Notes: generated from the letters alone by a model not told the origin. A stretch of DNA of 14,569 nucleotides from Marinospirillum sp. (GCA_007116865.1 SKHR01000245.1:1-14569), one strand, 5' to 3'; positions 1 to 8,223 are shown, numbered from the stretch's first letter. Numbers and translations: made by a program.

Positions 1-41
1 ACAATCAACAGCTGCCAAATGCTAATCCCACCAAAGCCCAT
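1..41 (-). CDS. tatA: TatA, twin-arginine translocase subunit (N-terminal fragment, runs off left edge)
   Basis: Reading the minus strand from the ATG at 41 gives MGFGGISIWQLLI, the start of the short membrane-anchored TatA protein that forms the pore-like component of the Tat export system for folded proteins. Only 13 codons are inside the window. An AGGAG Shine-Dalgarno sequence (48-52) sits 6 bases before the ATG. The gene follows hisE by 43 bases in the same direction, as hisE-tatABC do in Pseudomonas, so tatB and tatC are expected further left. TatE is a paralog with a similar N-terminus, but the hisE-adjacent position favours tatA. Confidence 0.85.
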   Translation of the reverse strand, partial: MGFGGISIWQLLI

Positions 42-84
42 GTTCTTCTCCTGCTTTATGATTCGTTGTTCGATTGAGCTTCGC

Positions 85-414
85 TTAACGCGAACGCTGT
101 GCTTTTTCTTCCAGACCGGACAGCCCCATACGTCGGGCTAACTCATCCAGCACCTGGCGGTGCGACAAACCCAGGTGCGACAACATGACCAGCGAATGAA
201 ACCAGAGATCCGCGGTTTCTGCAATCAGCGATTCGTGGCTGCCGCCTGTTTCTGTGTCCTTGGCGGCTAACACCACCTCGGTGGCTTCCTCGCCAACCTT
301 CTCCAAAATTTTGTTGAGCCCCTTGGCATGAAGTTGTGCCACATAGGAACTGGCCGGATCGGCCTGGCGGCGCCGCTGCAACAGGGTTTCGAGTTCGTCT
401 AATATATCACGCAT
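85..414 (-). CDS. hisE: Phosphoribosyl-ATP pyrophosphatase, histidine biosynthesis step 2
   Basis: HisE hydrolyses phosphoribosyl-ATP to phosphoribosyl-AMP and pyrophosphate in the cytoplasm. The 109-residue protein has the all-alpha MazG-like core: the SYVAQLHAKGLNKILEKVGE stretch and the EATEVVLAAKD segment give the acidic metal-binding residues, followed by ETADLWFHSLVML. Its length and C-terminal GLSGLEEKA are typical of stand-alone HisE. The reading frame is open up to a TTG at 456 and has another ATG at 432. I chose the ATG at 414 because AGGAAG (422-427) lies 7 bases before it and the protein then begins MRDILDELE, as homologs do. It lies 38 bases after ubiB. Its usual partner hisI (phosphoribosyl-AMP cyclohydrolase), found between ubiB and hisE in Pseudomonas, is not here. 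Confidence 0.95.
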   Translation of the reverse strand: MRDILDELETLLQRRRQADPASSYVAQLHAKGLNKILEKVGEEATEVVLAAKDTETGGSHESLIAETADLWFHSLVMLSHLGLSHRQVLDELARRMGLSGLEEKAQRSR

Positions 415-421
415 TGTGTCA

Positions 422-427
422 CTTCCT
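422..427 (-). promoter_or_regulatory. Shine-Dalgarno AGGAAG deciding the hisE start
   Basis: On the minus strand AGGAAG is followed by the 7 bases TGACACA and then ATG at 414. The upstream in-frame candidates, ATG at 432 and TTG at 456, lack a comparable site. This favours a 109-residue HisE. Confidence 0.7.
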
Positions 428-452
428 GCCATTGTCTTAAGCCAAATCCGGG

Positions 453-2090
453 TCAACGCCGTAATAAAAGCAGTAAACCAGCACCCAGCAGAATCCAGGT
501 CACCCCTTCATGATTGAACCAGTGCAGCAGACTTTCACCCGCACCACTGAGCAGGGCGGCAAGGATCAATAACAGACCGACCCAACGCTGGCCGCTGCGC
601 TGGCGATCACGCGCCAACTCCAGACGTAGTGCCTCTAACTGAGCCTGCTGACGTTGTTTACTCTGCTGCCAGTCCGCCAACTGTCCCAGGGCCTGATGGG
701 CCAATTGTGGAAGCTCAGGCACCTGCTCCAACCAGTCGGGCAGTTTTTCGCGGGTTTTTTTCCAAATACCGCGCGGCCCAACGCGCTGTTTCATCCAGTT
801 TTCCAAAAACGGCTTGGCGGTTGTCCAAAGATCCAGATCTGGATACAGCTGACGCCCCAGCCCTTCGATATTGAGCAGGGTTTTTTGCAGCAGCACCAGT
901 TGAGGCTGAACTTCCATATTAAAACGCCGGGCGGTTTGGAACAGCCCCAGCAGCACCTGACCAAAGGAAATATCCTTGAGCGGCTTTTCAAAAATCGGCT
1001 CACACACAGCCCGAATGGCCGCCGCAAACTCATTGGCACGCGTGCCTTCACCGACCCAGCCAGATTCGATGTGCAGACGTGCCACTTCGTAATAATCCTG
1101 CTTGAAAAAAGCCAGCAGGTTACGCGCCAGATAGTTCTGATCTTCAATACTCAAAGAGCCAATGATGCCGCAGTCTATACCGATATAACGCGGATTTTCC
1201 GGCTGCGATACATCCACAAATATATTGCCTGGGTGCATGTCTGCGTGAAAAAAGTTATCGCGAAACACCTGAGTAAAAAAGAGTTCAACTCCGCGCTCTG
1301 CAAGCTTTTTCATATTGACGCCGGCCGCTTTGATTTGTTCGACTTCAGCGACGGGCACCCCGTAGATTCGCTCTTGCACCATCAGATTACGGCGAGTGTA
1401 GGGCCAGTAAACAACCGGCACGTATAAAAGCGCTGAGTTTAAAAAATTGCGCTTCAGTTGAGAGGTGTTGGCTGCCTCTTTTTGCAGGTCCAGCTCATCC
1501 ATCAGAGTGATTTCATAGTCGGCAACCACCTCAACCGGATGCAAGCGCCGAGCATCGGGAACAACTTTCAACATCAAGCGTGCGAGCATATACATCAACT
1601 GTACGTCTCGAAGAATCACCCGCTCGATACCTGGCCGAATGACTTTAATCACGACTTCTTCGCCACTGTGCAAGCGTGCAGCATGCACCTGTGCCACCGA
1701 CGCTGAAGCCAGAGCTTGGCTTTCAAATGTGGCAAAGGCTTCATTAATTGGCTGACGTAGCGCCTTTTCTATGACCCGCTGAGCCTGATCAGCAGGAAAA
1801 GGTGGCACTTGATCCTGAAGCTTTTTTAGTTCATCTGCCACATCGGGCGGTAAAAGATCACGCCGAGTTGAAAGCATCTGACCAAATTTAACAAAAATGG
1901 GGCCGAGCTCTTCAAGTGTGAGACGCAACCGTTCACCTCGACTACGCTCACCCACCGGGAATAAACGCAAGGGACTCAGCTTTAAAGCAAAACCCAGCCA
2001 GCCGGGCAAACGCTCCAGCGGGATCAGGGTGTCCAATCGATAACGGGTGACGATCCAAGCAATTCGCAAGGCGCGATACAGGCGTCTCAT
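453..2090 (-). CDS. ubiB: UbiB, atypical kinase/ATPase required for ubiquinone biosynthesis
   Basis: UbiB belongs to the ADCK/ABC1 atypical kinase-like family. It is a membrane-anchored ATPase needed for aerobic ubiquinone synthesis, thought to help extract or present hydrophobic intermediates to the soluble Ubi complex. The 545 residues match the family length (E. coli 546). Visible motifs are the KxGQ motif KFGQ (68-71), the alanine-rich loop ASASVAQ (128-134) that replaces the glycine loop of kinases, the ATP-site lysine in VVIKV (K149), the catalytic loop HADMHPGN (282-289) and the metal-binding aspartate in IDCG (D306). A charged helical stretch near 465-500 precedes two hydrophobic C-terminal segments (about 502-545) that anchor it in the inner membrane. 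The ATG overlaps the ubiJ stop (ATGA), with GGGGA 8 bases upstream, so translation is probably coupled to ubiJ. Confidence 0.97.
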   Translation of the reverse strand: MRRLYRALRIAWIVTRYRLDTLIPLERLPGWLGFALKLSPLRLFPVGERSRGERLRLTLEELGPIFVKFGQMLSTRRDLLPPDVADELKKLQDQVPPFPADQAQRVIEKALRQPINEAFATFESQALASASVAQVHAARLHSGEEVVIKVIRPGIERVILRDVQLMYMLARLMLKVVPDARRLHPVEVVADYEITLMDELDLQKEAANTSQLKRNFLNSALLYVPVVYWPYTRRNLMVQERIYGVPVAEVEQIKAAGVNMKKLAERGVELFFTQVFRDNFFHADMHPGNIFVDVSQPENPRYIGIDCGIIGSLSIEDQNYLARNLLAFFKQDYYEVARLHIESGWVGEGTRANEFAAAIRAVCEPIFEKPLKDISFGQVLLGLFQTARRFNMEVQPQLVLLQKTLLNIEGLGRQLYPDLDLWTTAKPFLENWMKQRVGPRGIWKKTREKLPDWLEQVPELPQLAHQALGQLADWQQSKQRQQAQLEALRLELARDRQRSGQRWVGLLLILAALLSGAGESLLHWFNHEGVTWILLGAGLLLLLRR

Positions 2091-2725
2091 GCATTATTCC
2101 CCAAGTCTGTTTTCGCTTCCAAACGCCGAATTCGCGCCTCCACTCGATCCACCTCAGTACGCAGTGCTTCCTGCTGATCCTGTAACGCCTGCCAGGCACT
2201 CACACTCGGCAGCCAGGCGGCTTCTTCTGTGACATATTCCTGAGTCTCTTGCAGCAGGTTGCGACCCAGTTGTTGCAACCAGCTCAGTCCTTGCCCCAGC
2301 TGCGACACCACCCCTGAGGCCAGCGGATGTGAAACCGCCAAGCCACCAATAGCCGCAGCCAACTGCCCTTCACCGGCCGTCAACAGTCCTTGCACGGCTT
2401 CCCAAAGCTGGGTGTCACCGCCCAGCTGGATTTGCGGATGCGCCCTTAAACGCTGGATCTGCGGATCTTTCAGCCAGTCCAGATAGGCACTCAAGGGGGC
2501 TTCAATCCAGGCCGCCACCGGGACCTCGGTTTGACGTGATAACAGCACACCGCCTTCATCAAAGTGGGCATAAAGCGACCATTGCCGCCCGGCCAAGTGG
2601 ATGGCTAGACACTGACCCTGCAAGCGCGCAAGATCGGCAGCCGCCACTGGTGAGCGACACAACTGCTTCAGCAACGGGTTGATCAGCGCTTCCAGTGCAG
2701 CGGGAAGGATCAAAGGATAGGGCAT
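2087..2725 (-). CDS. ubiJ: UbiJ, SCP2-type lipid-binding accessory factor for aerobic ubiquinone synthesis
   Basis: UbiJ is a cytoplasmic accessory protein that, with UbiK, organises the Ubi hydroxylase/methylase complex and binds polyprenylated intermediates in its SCP2 fold. The 212-residue protein has an SCP2-like N-terminal half: the hydrophobic helix PAALEALINPLLK, then beta strands ending in the acidic/glycine turn around IQLGGDTQLWEAVQGLL. A long helical region follows, closing with a heptad-like coiled coil (QDQQEALRTEVDRVEARIRR, about 181-200). E. coli UbiJ is 201 residues. The call rests on this architecture plus the ubiE-ubiJ-ubiB order, which is conserved in proteobacteria. A GAGGA lies rather far (about 12 bases) from the ATG, so initiation may be weak. 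It starts 18 bases after ubiE and overlaps ubiB by 4 bases. Confidence 0.92.
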   Translation of the reverse strand: MPYPLILPAALEALINPLLKQLCRSPVAAADLARLQGQCLAIHLAGRQWSLYAHFDEGGVLLSRQTEVPVAAWIEAPLSAYLDWLKDPQIQRLRAHPQIQLGGDTQLWEAVQGLLTAGEGQLAAAIGGLAVSHPLASGVVSQLGQGLSWLQQLGRNLLQETQEYVTEEAAWLPSVSAWQALQDQQEALRTEVDRVEARIRRLEAKTDLGNNA

Positions 2726-2743
2726 GAGGCAGGATTTCCTCGC

Positions 2744-3526
2744 TCAGTGTTTAAAACCGCGATGCAAGGCAACCACACCCGAGGTCATATTATGATAAGT
2801 CACCTCGTGCAGACCCGCCGCTTCCATCATGGATTTGAGGGTTTCCTGATCGGGATGCATGCGAATCGACTCAGCCAAATAACGGTAGGAGTCGCTGTCA
2901 CCGGCAATCAAGCGCCCCATCAGCGGCAAGGCAGTGAACGAGTAGGCATCATACATGCGACTCATCAAAGGGTTGGTGGGTTTAGAAAACTCCAGAACCA
3001 GCAGGCGACCACCGGGTTTTAAAATCCGTGTCATATCACGCAGGGCTTTGTCCTTATCCGTGACATTACGCAGACCAAACGCGATGGTCACCAGATCAAA
3101 ATGATGATCCGGGAAAGGCAGGGATTCGGCATTGGCCTGAACAAAACGTATGTTGCCCGCTGCGCCGGTATCCAGAAGTTTATCGCGGCCAACCTTGAGC
3201 ATTGAGGCGTTGATGTCTGCTAACACCACCTGCCCGGTATCGCCGACCAGACGCGAAAAAGCCCGAGTCAGATCACCCGTCCCTCCGGCAATATCCAGCA
3301 CCTGATGACCGGGGCGCACCCCAGACAACTCAATCGCAAACTTTTTCCATAAGCGATGAACCCCCATGGACATCAGGTCGTTCATCAAATCATATTTGCT
3401 GGCAACCGAATCAAACACCCCGGCCACGCGCTTTTGTTTCTCCTCAAGCGGAACCTGTTGGTAGCCAAAATGAGTGGTATCCGGGTTTGATGCCGTTGTT
3501 TTTTCATCCGCTGCACGTTCAGTCAT
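2744..3526 (-). CDS. ubiE: UbiE, C-methyltransferase for ubiquinone/menaquinone
   Basis: UbiE transfers a methyl group from S-adenosylmethionine to the quinone ring: 2-methoxy-6-polyprenyl-benzoquinol in the ubiquinone pathway and demethylmenaquinol in the menaquinone pathway. The protein has the UbiE signatures YDLMNDLMSMGVHRLWKK near residues 45-62, SAM motif I VLDIAGGTGDL near 77-87, an acidic motif II residue in VVLADINASML, and LRDMTRILKPGGRLLVLEFS (class I methyltransferase post-motif). The C-terminus VALHRGFKH resembles the family end. The frame extends by one GTG codon (3529), but the adjacent ATG at 3526 has AGGA (3534-3537) 7 bases upstream, giving 260 residues (E. coli 251). It heads the ubiE-ubiJ-ubiB run and follows the DUF971 gene by 14 bases. 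No menaquinone genes are in the window, so the ubiquinone role is the safer one. Confidence 0.97.
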   Translation of the reverse strand: MTERAADEKTTASNPDTTHFGYQQVPLEEKQKRVAGVFDSVASKYDLMNDLMSMGVHRLWKKFAIELSGVRPGHQVLDIAGGTGDLTRAFSRLVGDTGQVVLADINASMLKVGRDKLLDTGAAGNIRFVQANAESLPFPDHHFDLVTIAFGLRNVTDKDKALRDMTRILKPGGRLLVLEFSKPTNPLMSRMYDAYSFTALPLMGRLIAGDSDSYRYLAESIRMHPDQETLKSMMEAAGLHEVTYHNMTSGVVALHRGFKH

Positions 3527-3540
3527 CACCGCATCCTGTT

Positions 3541-3936
3541 TTATTCGCTGGCTCTGGTGGCATCAACCGCCAGAGGAATGAATCGGGGTTCACGTCGCTC
3601 ACCGGCAGCGGCCAAGCGATCGAGATAGTCTTGCCATAGTTGGGCCTGATGACAGCCGAGGTGATCCAGATAAGCCCAGGTAAAGAGACCTGAATCATGG
3701 CCATCATCAAAATAAAGCTTGAGCGCATAACGACCCACAGGTTCGATTTTCCAGATGCGCACATCTTTTTTTTCTACCTGCAACACCGGCTGTCCATGGC
3801 CTTGCACTTCGGCTGAAGGCGACATGACCCGCAGAAACTCGGCACTCAGGCAGTGGGTTTCGCCTGAGTCATAGTCCAGCTCCAGCTGCGCCTTGGCCTT
3901 GCTGTAACGCACCTGTTTGGGTTGTCGCTCACTCAT
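3541..3936 (-). CDS. DUF971 / gamma-butyrobetaine hydroxylase-like N-terminal domain protein
   Basis: This 131-residue protein is a free-standing DUF971 (GBBH-like_N) domain, the fold found at the N-terminus of gamma-butyrobetaine hydroxylases but here without any dioxygenase domain. Recognisable family features are LSAEFLRVMSPSAEVQGHG near residues 30-48, then VRIWKIEPVGRYALKLYFDD with GHDSGLFTWAYLDHLG after it. Cysteines at C29 and C95 are present, but I cannot place a full zinc site. The biochemical function of the stand-alone proteins is not established, to my knowledge. In Pseudomonas the gene follows hslU, as here. In this window the PHA genes that separate it from ubiE in Pseudomonas are absent. 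It lies 17 bases after hslU and 14 before ubiE, so it is almost certainly co-transcribed. The start has only a weak AGGCGG-type binding site. Confidence 0.9.
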   Translation of the reverse strand: MSERQPKQVRYSKAKAQLELDYDSGETHCLSAEFLRVMSPSAEVQGHGQPVLQVEKKDVRIWKIEPVGRYALKLYFDDGHDSGLFTWAYLDHLGCHQAQLWQDYLDRLAAAGERREPRFIPLAVDATRASE

Positions 3937-3953
3937 TGGAAATGCCGCCTATC

Positions 3954-5279
3954 TTACAGGATATAACGCGACAGATCTTGATCCGCAGCCAGCTCTCCCA
4001 ACTGCTGATCAACATAGGCGGCATCCACAACCAGCTTGCCACCCAGATGCTCGGCATCAAAACTGGCTTCTTCCAACAGGCGCTCGATCACCGTATGCAG
4101 GCGGCGCGCACCGATATTATCGGTGGTTTCATTGACCTGAAAAGCAATTTCCGCCAAGCGGTGAATGCCCTCATCAGTAAAGCTCAGATCGACGCCCTCG
4201 GTCGCCATCAGCGCGATCGCCTGACGTGTTAAAGAGGCATCAGGCTCAGTCAAAATTCGGCGAAAATCTTCCGGTGTGAGGGCTTTTAACTCCACTCGTA
4301 TCGGCAGGCGGCCCTGCAGCTCGGGGATCAAGTCTGAAGGTTTGGCCAGATGAAACGCGCCCGAGGCGATGAACAAAATATGGTCGGTTTTGATCATGCC
4401 GTACTTGGTGGTCACGGTAGAGCCTTCAATCAGCGGCAGCAGATCACGTTGCACCCCTTCACGAGAGACATCGGCACTGCCTTGCTGCTCACCGCGTTTA
4501 CACACCTTGTCCAGCTCATCCAAAAACACGATGCCATTTTGTTCGACCAGATCCACGGCTTCACGCTTGAGCTCATCATCATTGATCAGGCGGGCGGCCT
4601 CTTCATCCTGAATCAGGCGTAACGCATCCTTGATTTTTAGCTTGCGCTTTTTACGCCGCTCCTGGCTGAAATTGGAGAACAGACTTTGCAGCTGTTCTGT
4701 CATTTCTTCCATGCCGGGCGGGGCCATGATTTCTACCCCCACCTGGCTGGCAGCCACTTCAATATCAATTTCTTTGTCGTCCAACTGACCTTCACGCAGC
4801 TTTTTACGGAAGACCTGACGTGTTGAGGACTCCTCGGCAACTGCATTTCCCTGCTGATCCCGGGCCGGTGGCAATAAGGCATCCAGCACCCTTTCTTCAG
4901 CGGCATCTTCAGCACGGTGACGATTTTTCTTGATCGCTTCCTCGCGCAGCATTTTAACCGAAGACTCCACCAGATCACGGATGATGGTTTCCACATCCCG
5001 GCCAACATAACCTACTTCGGTAAACTTGGTCGCTTCCACCTTGATAAAAGGGGCGCGCGCCAGTTTGGCCAAACGCCGGGCGATTTCGGTTTTGCCCACC
5101 CCGGTGGGGCCGATCATCAGGATATTCTTCGGTGTCACTTCAGCACGTAATTCTGGATCCAGCTGCATACGACGCCAGCGGTTGCGTAACGCGATGGCGA
5201 CTGCACGTTTGGCTTCGGCCTGACCGACGATGAAGCGATCCAGTTCACTAACGATTTCTCTGGGGGTCATGCTGCTCAT
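3954..5279 (-). CDS. hslU: HslU, ATPase subunit of the HslVU (ClpYQ) protease
   Basis: HslU is the AAA+ unfoldase that feeds substrates into the HslV peptidase in the cytoplasm. The 441 residues (E. coli 443) show Walker A GPTGVGKT (57-64), the pore loop GYVG (90-93), the HslU-specific I domain (about 110-240, charged and helical), Walker B VFLDELDK (251-258), an arginine-finger region around LQGRLPIR, sensor 2 GARR (390-393), and the C-terminal tail SRYIL that inserts into HslV. All key residues are present. The frame includes one extra TTG codon at 5282. I start at the ATG at 5279 because homologs begin close to MTPREIV and this ATG forms a TGATG overlap with the hslV stop. GAGGGG lies about 9 bases upstream inside hslV. 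Confidence 0.98.
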   Translation of the reverse strand: MSSMTPREIVSELDRFIVGQAEAKRAVAIALRNRWRRMQLDPELRAEVTPKNILMIGPTGVGKTEIARRLAKLARAPFIKVEATKFTEVGYVGRDVETIIRDLVESSVKMLREEAIKKNRHRAEDAAEERVLDALLPPARDQQGNAVAEESSTRQVFRKKLREGQLDDKEIDIEVAASQVGVEIMAPPGMEEMTEQLQSLFSNFSQERRKKRKLKIKDALRLIQDEEAARLINDDELKREAVDLVEQNGIVFLDELDKVCKRGEQQGSADVSREGVQRDLLPLIEGSTVTTKYGMIKTDHILFIASGAFHLAKPSDLIPELQGRLPIRVELKALTPEDFRRILTEPDASLTRQAIALMATEGVDLSFTDEGIHRLAEIAFQVNETTDNIGARRLHTVIERLLEEASFDAEHLGGKLVVDAAYVDQQLGELAADQDLSRYIL

Positions 5280-5800
5280 CAATCCAGCCCCTCGATGGTT
5301 AAATGATGGTTGGTAAACACACAGACATCACCCGCCAGTTGCAGGCTTTTTTCAACGATCTCTCTGGGTGACAAGTCGGTATTTTCCAGCAGGGCGCGCG
5401 CCGCCGCGAGCGCGTAATTGCCACCAGAACCGATAGCCAGAACACCGTGCTCTGGCTCCACCACGTCACCGTTACCGGTAATGCACAGGGTGGCGGTTTG
5501 ATCAGCGACCACCAGCATGGCTTCCAGGCGTCGCAGCGCACGATCGGTGCGCCACTCTTTGGCCATTTCGACCGCGGCTCGGACCAGTTGACCCTGGTGC
5601 TTTTCCAATTGGCCTTCAAAGCGCTCAAACAGGGTGAAGGCATCAGCCGTTCCGCCAGCAAAGCCGGCCAGAATCTGATCCTTGTACAGACGACGCACCT
5701 TGCGGGCGTTGCCCTTCATCACACTATTGCCCAGCGATACCTGGCCATCTCCGCCAAGCACCACTTGTTGGTCTCGGCGCACACACACGATCGTGGTCAT
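5279..5800 (-). CDS. hslV: HslV, peptidase subunit of the HslVU protease
   Basis: HslV is the N-terminal-nucleophile threonine peptidase that forms the dodecameric core of HslVU. After removal of the initiator methionine the chain begins TTIVCVRR, exposing the catalytic Thr1. Other family blocks are GDGQVSLGN, MKGNARKVRRLY, AGFAGGTADAFTLFERFE, EWRTDRALRRLEAML, ITGNGDVVEPE, AIGSGGNYA and CVFTNHH. The 173 residues are close to the E. coli length (176). AGAGGA (5807-5812) is 6 bases before the ATG, and the ATG overlaps the stop of the upstream SPOR gene (ATGA). HslV and HslU are encoded with a 1-base overlap. The same ftsN-hslV-hslU order occurs in E. coli, where these genes are heat-shock controlled. 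I saw no clear sigma-32 promoter, because the upstream DNA is coding. Confidence 0.98.
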   Translation of the reverse strand: MTTIVCVRRDQQVVLGGDGQVSLGNSVMKGNARKVRRLYKDQILAGFAGGTADAFTLFERFEGQLEKHQGQLVRAAVEMAKEWRTDRALRRLEAMLVVADQTATLCITGNGDVVEPEHGVLAIGSGGNYALAAARALLENTDLSPREIVEKSLQLAGDVCVFTNHHLTIEGLD

Positions 5801-6486
5801 CTGAAATCCTCTTGTCTCGTGGCTTCATGGTCTGGCTGCGGCTGTGGCTCGGGTTCGTCTCTGAGTCTCAGCAGCAAAAAATCAAAACCGGCCCGCGCCA
5901 AGTCATCCTGGGCACGCGCCAGCACACGGCGATCCTGATAGGGGCCAACCTGAACTCGGAACCAGGTGTCACCATTGGTGGATTCCACTTCGTTCATGCG
6001 GATATTTTCAAAGCCCATTTCCAGCAAACGTCGCTCCAGGCGTTGCGCATCACTGAGCAAACGAAAGGAAGCCACTTGCAACATGAATCGAGGTAAATTT
6101 TCAGCATCCCGTGGTGTTGACTGATAGGCCTCCACCTTGGGGGCAATCACTTCGCTTTCAGGCAACAGGGTATAAAAATCAAAGCGCGGCTGATGGGTTG
6201 GAGGGGCTGGTTCTGCGAGTGTTTCATTCACAGGTTCCGCCGTGGCTTCAATCACCGCCACGGCTTGCCCTTGAGGCGTTTTTTCTGCCTGCAACACCAG
6301 ATGCAGCGATTGAGTAAGCCCACCACCCAGCACCAGACCAACCAGCAGCCAGCTCCAGCCTGGCAGGCGCCCCCAAAGATCCGGCTTGGGGGCTGGTTTT
6401 TTCGGCTCGGGCTTAGGCACCGCACCCCGCGGACGCACCGGCGGGGTTGTTTGATTGCGCTGCCTGCTTGCAAAATCCTGTGCCAT
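5797..6486 (-). CDS. ftsN: SPOR-domain inner-membrane protein, probable FtsN
   Basis: The protein has FtsN-like architecture: a basic, proline-rich cytoplasmic tail (1-43), one transmembrane helix (about 44-66), a low-complexity periplasmic linker containing FDFYTLLPESEV (102-113), and a C-terminal SPOR domain (about 132-207, including RFMLQVASFRLLSDAQRL and FRVQVGPY) that binds denuded septal peptidoglycan. FtsN activates septal wall synthesis late in division. The N-terminus MAQDFASRQR and the position directly before hslVU match E. coli ftsN-hslVU and the Pseudomonas argS-SPOR-hslVU order. At 229 residues it is shorter than E. coli FtsN (319) and ends in an acidic tail after the SPOR domain. 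Another SPOR protein remains possible, since sequence outside the domain is poorly conserved. GAGGT lies 5 bases before the ATG, 22 bases after argS. Confidence 0.85.
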   Translation of the reverse strand: MAQDFASRQRNQTTPPVRPRGAVPKPEPKKPAPKPDLWGRLPGWSWLLVGLVLGGGLTQSLHLVLQAEKTPQGQAVAVIEATAEPVNETLAEPAPPTHQPRFDFYTLLPESEVIAPKVEAYQSTPRDAENLPRFMLQVASFRLLSDAQRLERRLLEMGFENIRMNEVESTNGDTWFRVQVGPYQDRRVLARAQDDLARAGFDFLLLRLRDEPEPQPQPDHEATRQEDFR

Positions 6487-6508
6487 TGTTTACCTCAGCA
6501 GGGTGTCA

Positions 6509-8206
6509 TCACATGCTTTCCGGGGCGCTCACCCCAAGCAGGTCAAGCCCGTTGCTCAAAACCTGACGCGCTGCATCGGCCAAAGCAAGCCGTGCATGGC
6601 GCAAGGGAGCTTCCTCTACCAGGAAGGGGCAGGCGTTATACCAGGTGTGCACCCCAGCGGCCAGGTCACGCAGATATTGGGCCACCTGATGCGGCTCAAG
6701 TTCCCGTGCAGCCACCGCGACCACCTCAGGAAAACGAGTCAACAGGTTGAGCACGGTTTGTTCCTGTTCGGCTGTCAGCCGTGTCAGGTGTTGTTGAGCC
6801 GCCTGCACATCTAGTGCCAGACCTTTTTCTTCAGCCTGACGCTGCACACTGCATAGACGTGCGTGGGCGTACTGGATGTAGTAAACCGGATTGTCCTGAC
6901 TCTGGGTGCGGGCCAGATCAATATCAAAGGTCAGTTGTGAACTGGCGGCACGCGCAGCAAGAAAGTAGCGTGTGGCGTCACAGCCGACTTCATCAATCAA
7001 ATCGCGCAGGGTGACATAGCTGCCCGCACGCTTGGAAATTTTCACCTCTTCGCCACTGCGCATCACGGTGACCATCTGATGCAGCACATATTCAGGCCAG
7101 CCCTGGGGGATCTGTTCATTCAAGGCCTGCAGACCACTGCGCACCCGAGTGATGGTTGAGTGGTGATCCGCTCCCTGCTCGTTGACCACCCGCTGAAAAC
7201 CCCGTTTCCATTTATTCAGGTGGTAGGCGACATCCGGCACAAAGTAGGTGTAACCACCGTCAGTTTTGCGCATCACCCGGTCTTTATCATCACCAAAGTC
7301 AGTGGTACGCAGCCACAGGGCACCGTCCTGCTCATAGGTGTGGCCCTGCTCAATCAGGCGTTGAACCACGGCCTCTACCTGGCCTTCCTGATAAAGGCTG
7401 GATTCGAGAAAATACACATCAAAATCCACCTTGAAGGCCTTTAAATCCAGATCCTGTTCGCGACGCAACCAGGCCACGGCAAAACGGCGGATCGCATCCA
7501 GATCATCAACATCCGCCGCCGCAGTCACTGCCTGATCATCGGCCACCACCGTTTCACCCTGCAGATAAGCGGCAGCCACATCCTTGATGTAGTCACCCTT
7601 GTAACCATCCGCAGGCCAAGCCGCATGATCGGGTTCCAGCCCCTGAGCACGCGCCTGCACCGATAACGCCAGATTTTGAATCTGCGCCCCGGCATCGTTG
7701 TAATAAAACTCACGCGTGACCGACCAGCCAGTGGCTTGCAGCAAACGACACAGGCAGTCACCCACTGCGGCGCCTCGTCCATGCCCAACATGCAAAGGGC
7801 CGGTCGGGTTGGCCGACACAAACTCCACCTGAACCGCCTGCCCTGCACCGATCTGACTGTGACCATAACGGCTGCCTGCCGCACGAACTTGCGCGATCAC
7901 TGCGGTCAGGGCGCCAGCGGACATAAAAAAGTTAATAAAACCGGGGCCAGCGATTTCCATCTGGGTGACCTGCTGCTGAACCTCAGGCTGCGCCTGCAAC
8001 TGGCTCACCAGCTTTTCGGCCAGAGCACGGGGATTCATGCCGGCTTTTTTAGCGCTCACCAGCGCCAGATTGGTCGCCAAATCACCATGCGCCTTGTCAC
8101 GTGTATTCTCCAGCAAAATGACCGGCTCAAAATCTGCTGGCAACACGGCCTGATGCTTCAGTTGCGCCACGGCCTGTTGCAACTGCTCTGTCAAAAACGC
8201 TTTCAT
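6509..8206 (-). CDS. argS: Arginyl-tRNA synthetase
   Basis: ArgS is the class I synthetase that charges tRNA-Arg. The 565-residue protein (E. coli 577) has the ArgRS-specific N-terminal Add1 domain (about 1-105), the HIGH motif as HVGH (139-142) within ANPTGPLHVGHGRGAAVGD, a catalytic core including QGADHHSTITRV (344-355), the KMSKS equivalent KISKR (389-393), and a DALR anticodon-binding domain at the C-terminus (about 440-565). The frame runs upstream to a GTG at 8257, but the ATG at 8206 has CAGGG 5 bases before it and yields MKAFLTEQLQQ, the expected start. It is the first gene of the leftward unit. In Pseudomonas priA precedes argS; here ubiT, on the other strand, takes that position. 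A promoter and a leader hairpin lie upstream (see separate entries). Confidence 0.98.
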   Translation of the reverse strand: MKAFLTEQLQQAVAQLKHQAVLPADFEPVILLENTRDKAHGDLATNLALVSAKKAGMNPRALAEKLVSQLQAQPEVQQQVTQMEIAGPGFINFFMSAGALTAVIAQVRAAGSRYGHSQIGAGQAVQVEFVSANPTGPLHVGHGRGAAVGDCLCRLLQATGWSVTREFYYNDAGAQIQNLALSVQARAQGLEPDHAAWPADGYKGDYIKDVAAAYLQGETVVADDQAVTAAADVDDLDAIRRFAVAWLRREQDLDLKAFKVDFDVYFLESSLYQEGQVEAVVQRLIEQGHTYEQDGALWLRTTDFGDDKDRVMRKTDGGYTYFVPDVAYHLNKWKRGFQRVVNEQGADHHSTITRVRSGLQALNEQIPQGWPEYVLHQMVTVMRSGEEVKISKRAGSYVTLRDLIDEVGCDATRYFLAARAASSQLTFDIDLARTQSQDNPVYYIQYAHARLCSVQRQAEEKGLALDVQAAQQHLTRLTAEQEQTVLNLLTRFPEVVAVAARELEPHQVAQYLRDLAAGVHTWYNACPFLVEEAPLRHARLALADAARQVLSNGLDLLGVSAPESM

Positions 8207-8223
8207 GTAAACCCTGATCAACG

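Noticed and set aside
654..1427. Long plus-strand open frame (257 codons) antisense to ubiB
   Set aside because: It lies entirely inside ubiB, has no recognisable domain, and its composition follows the reverse complement of a conserved gene.
6193..6750. Plus-strand open frame (185 codons) across the ftsN/argS junction
   Set aside because: Cysteine-, proline- and arginine-rich translation typical of an out-of-frame shadow; both minus-strand genes are well supported.
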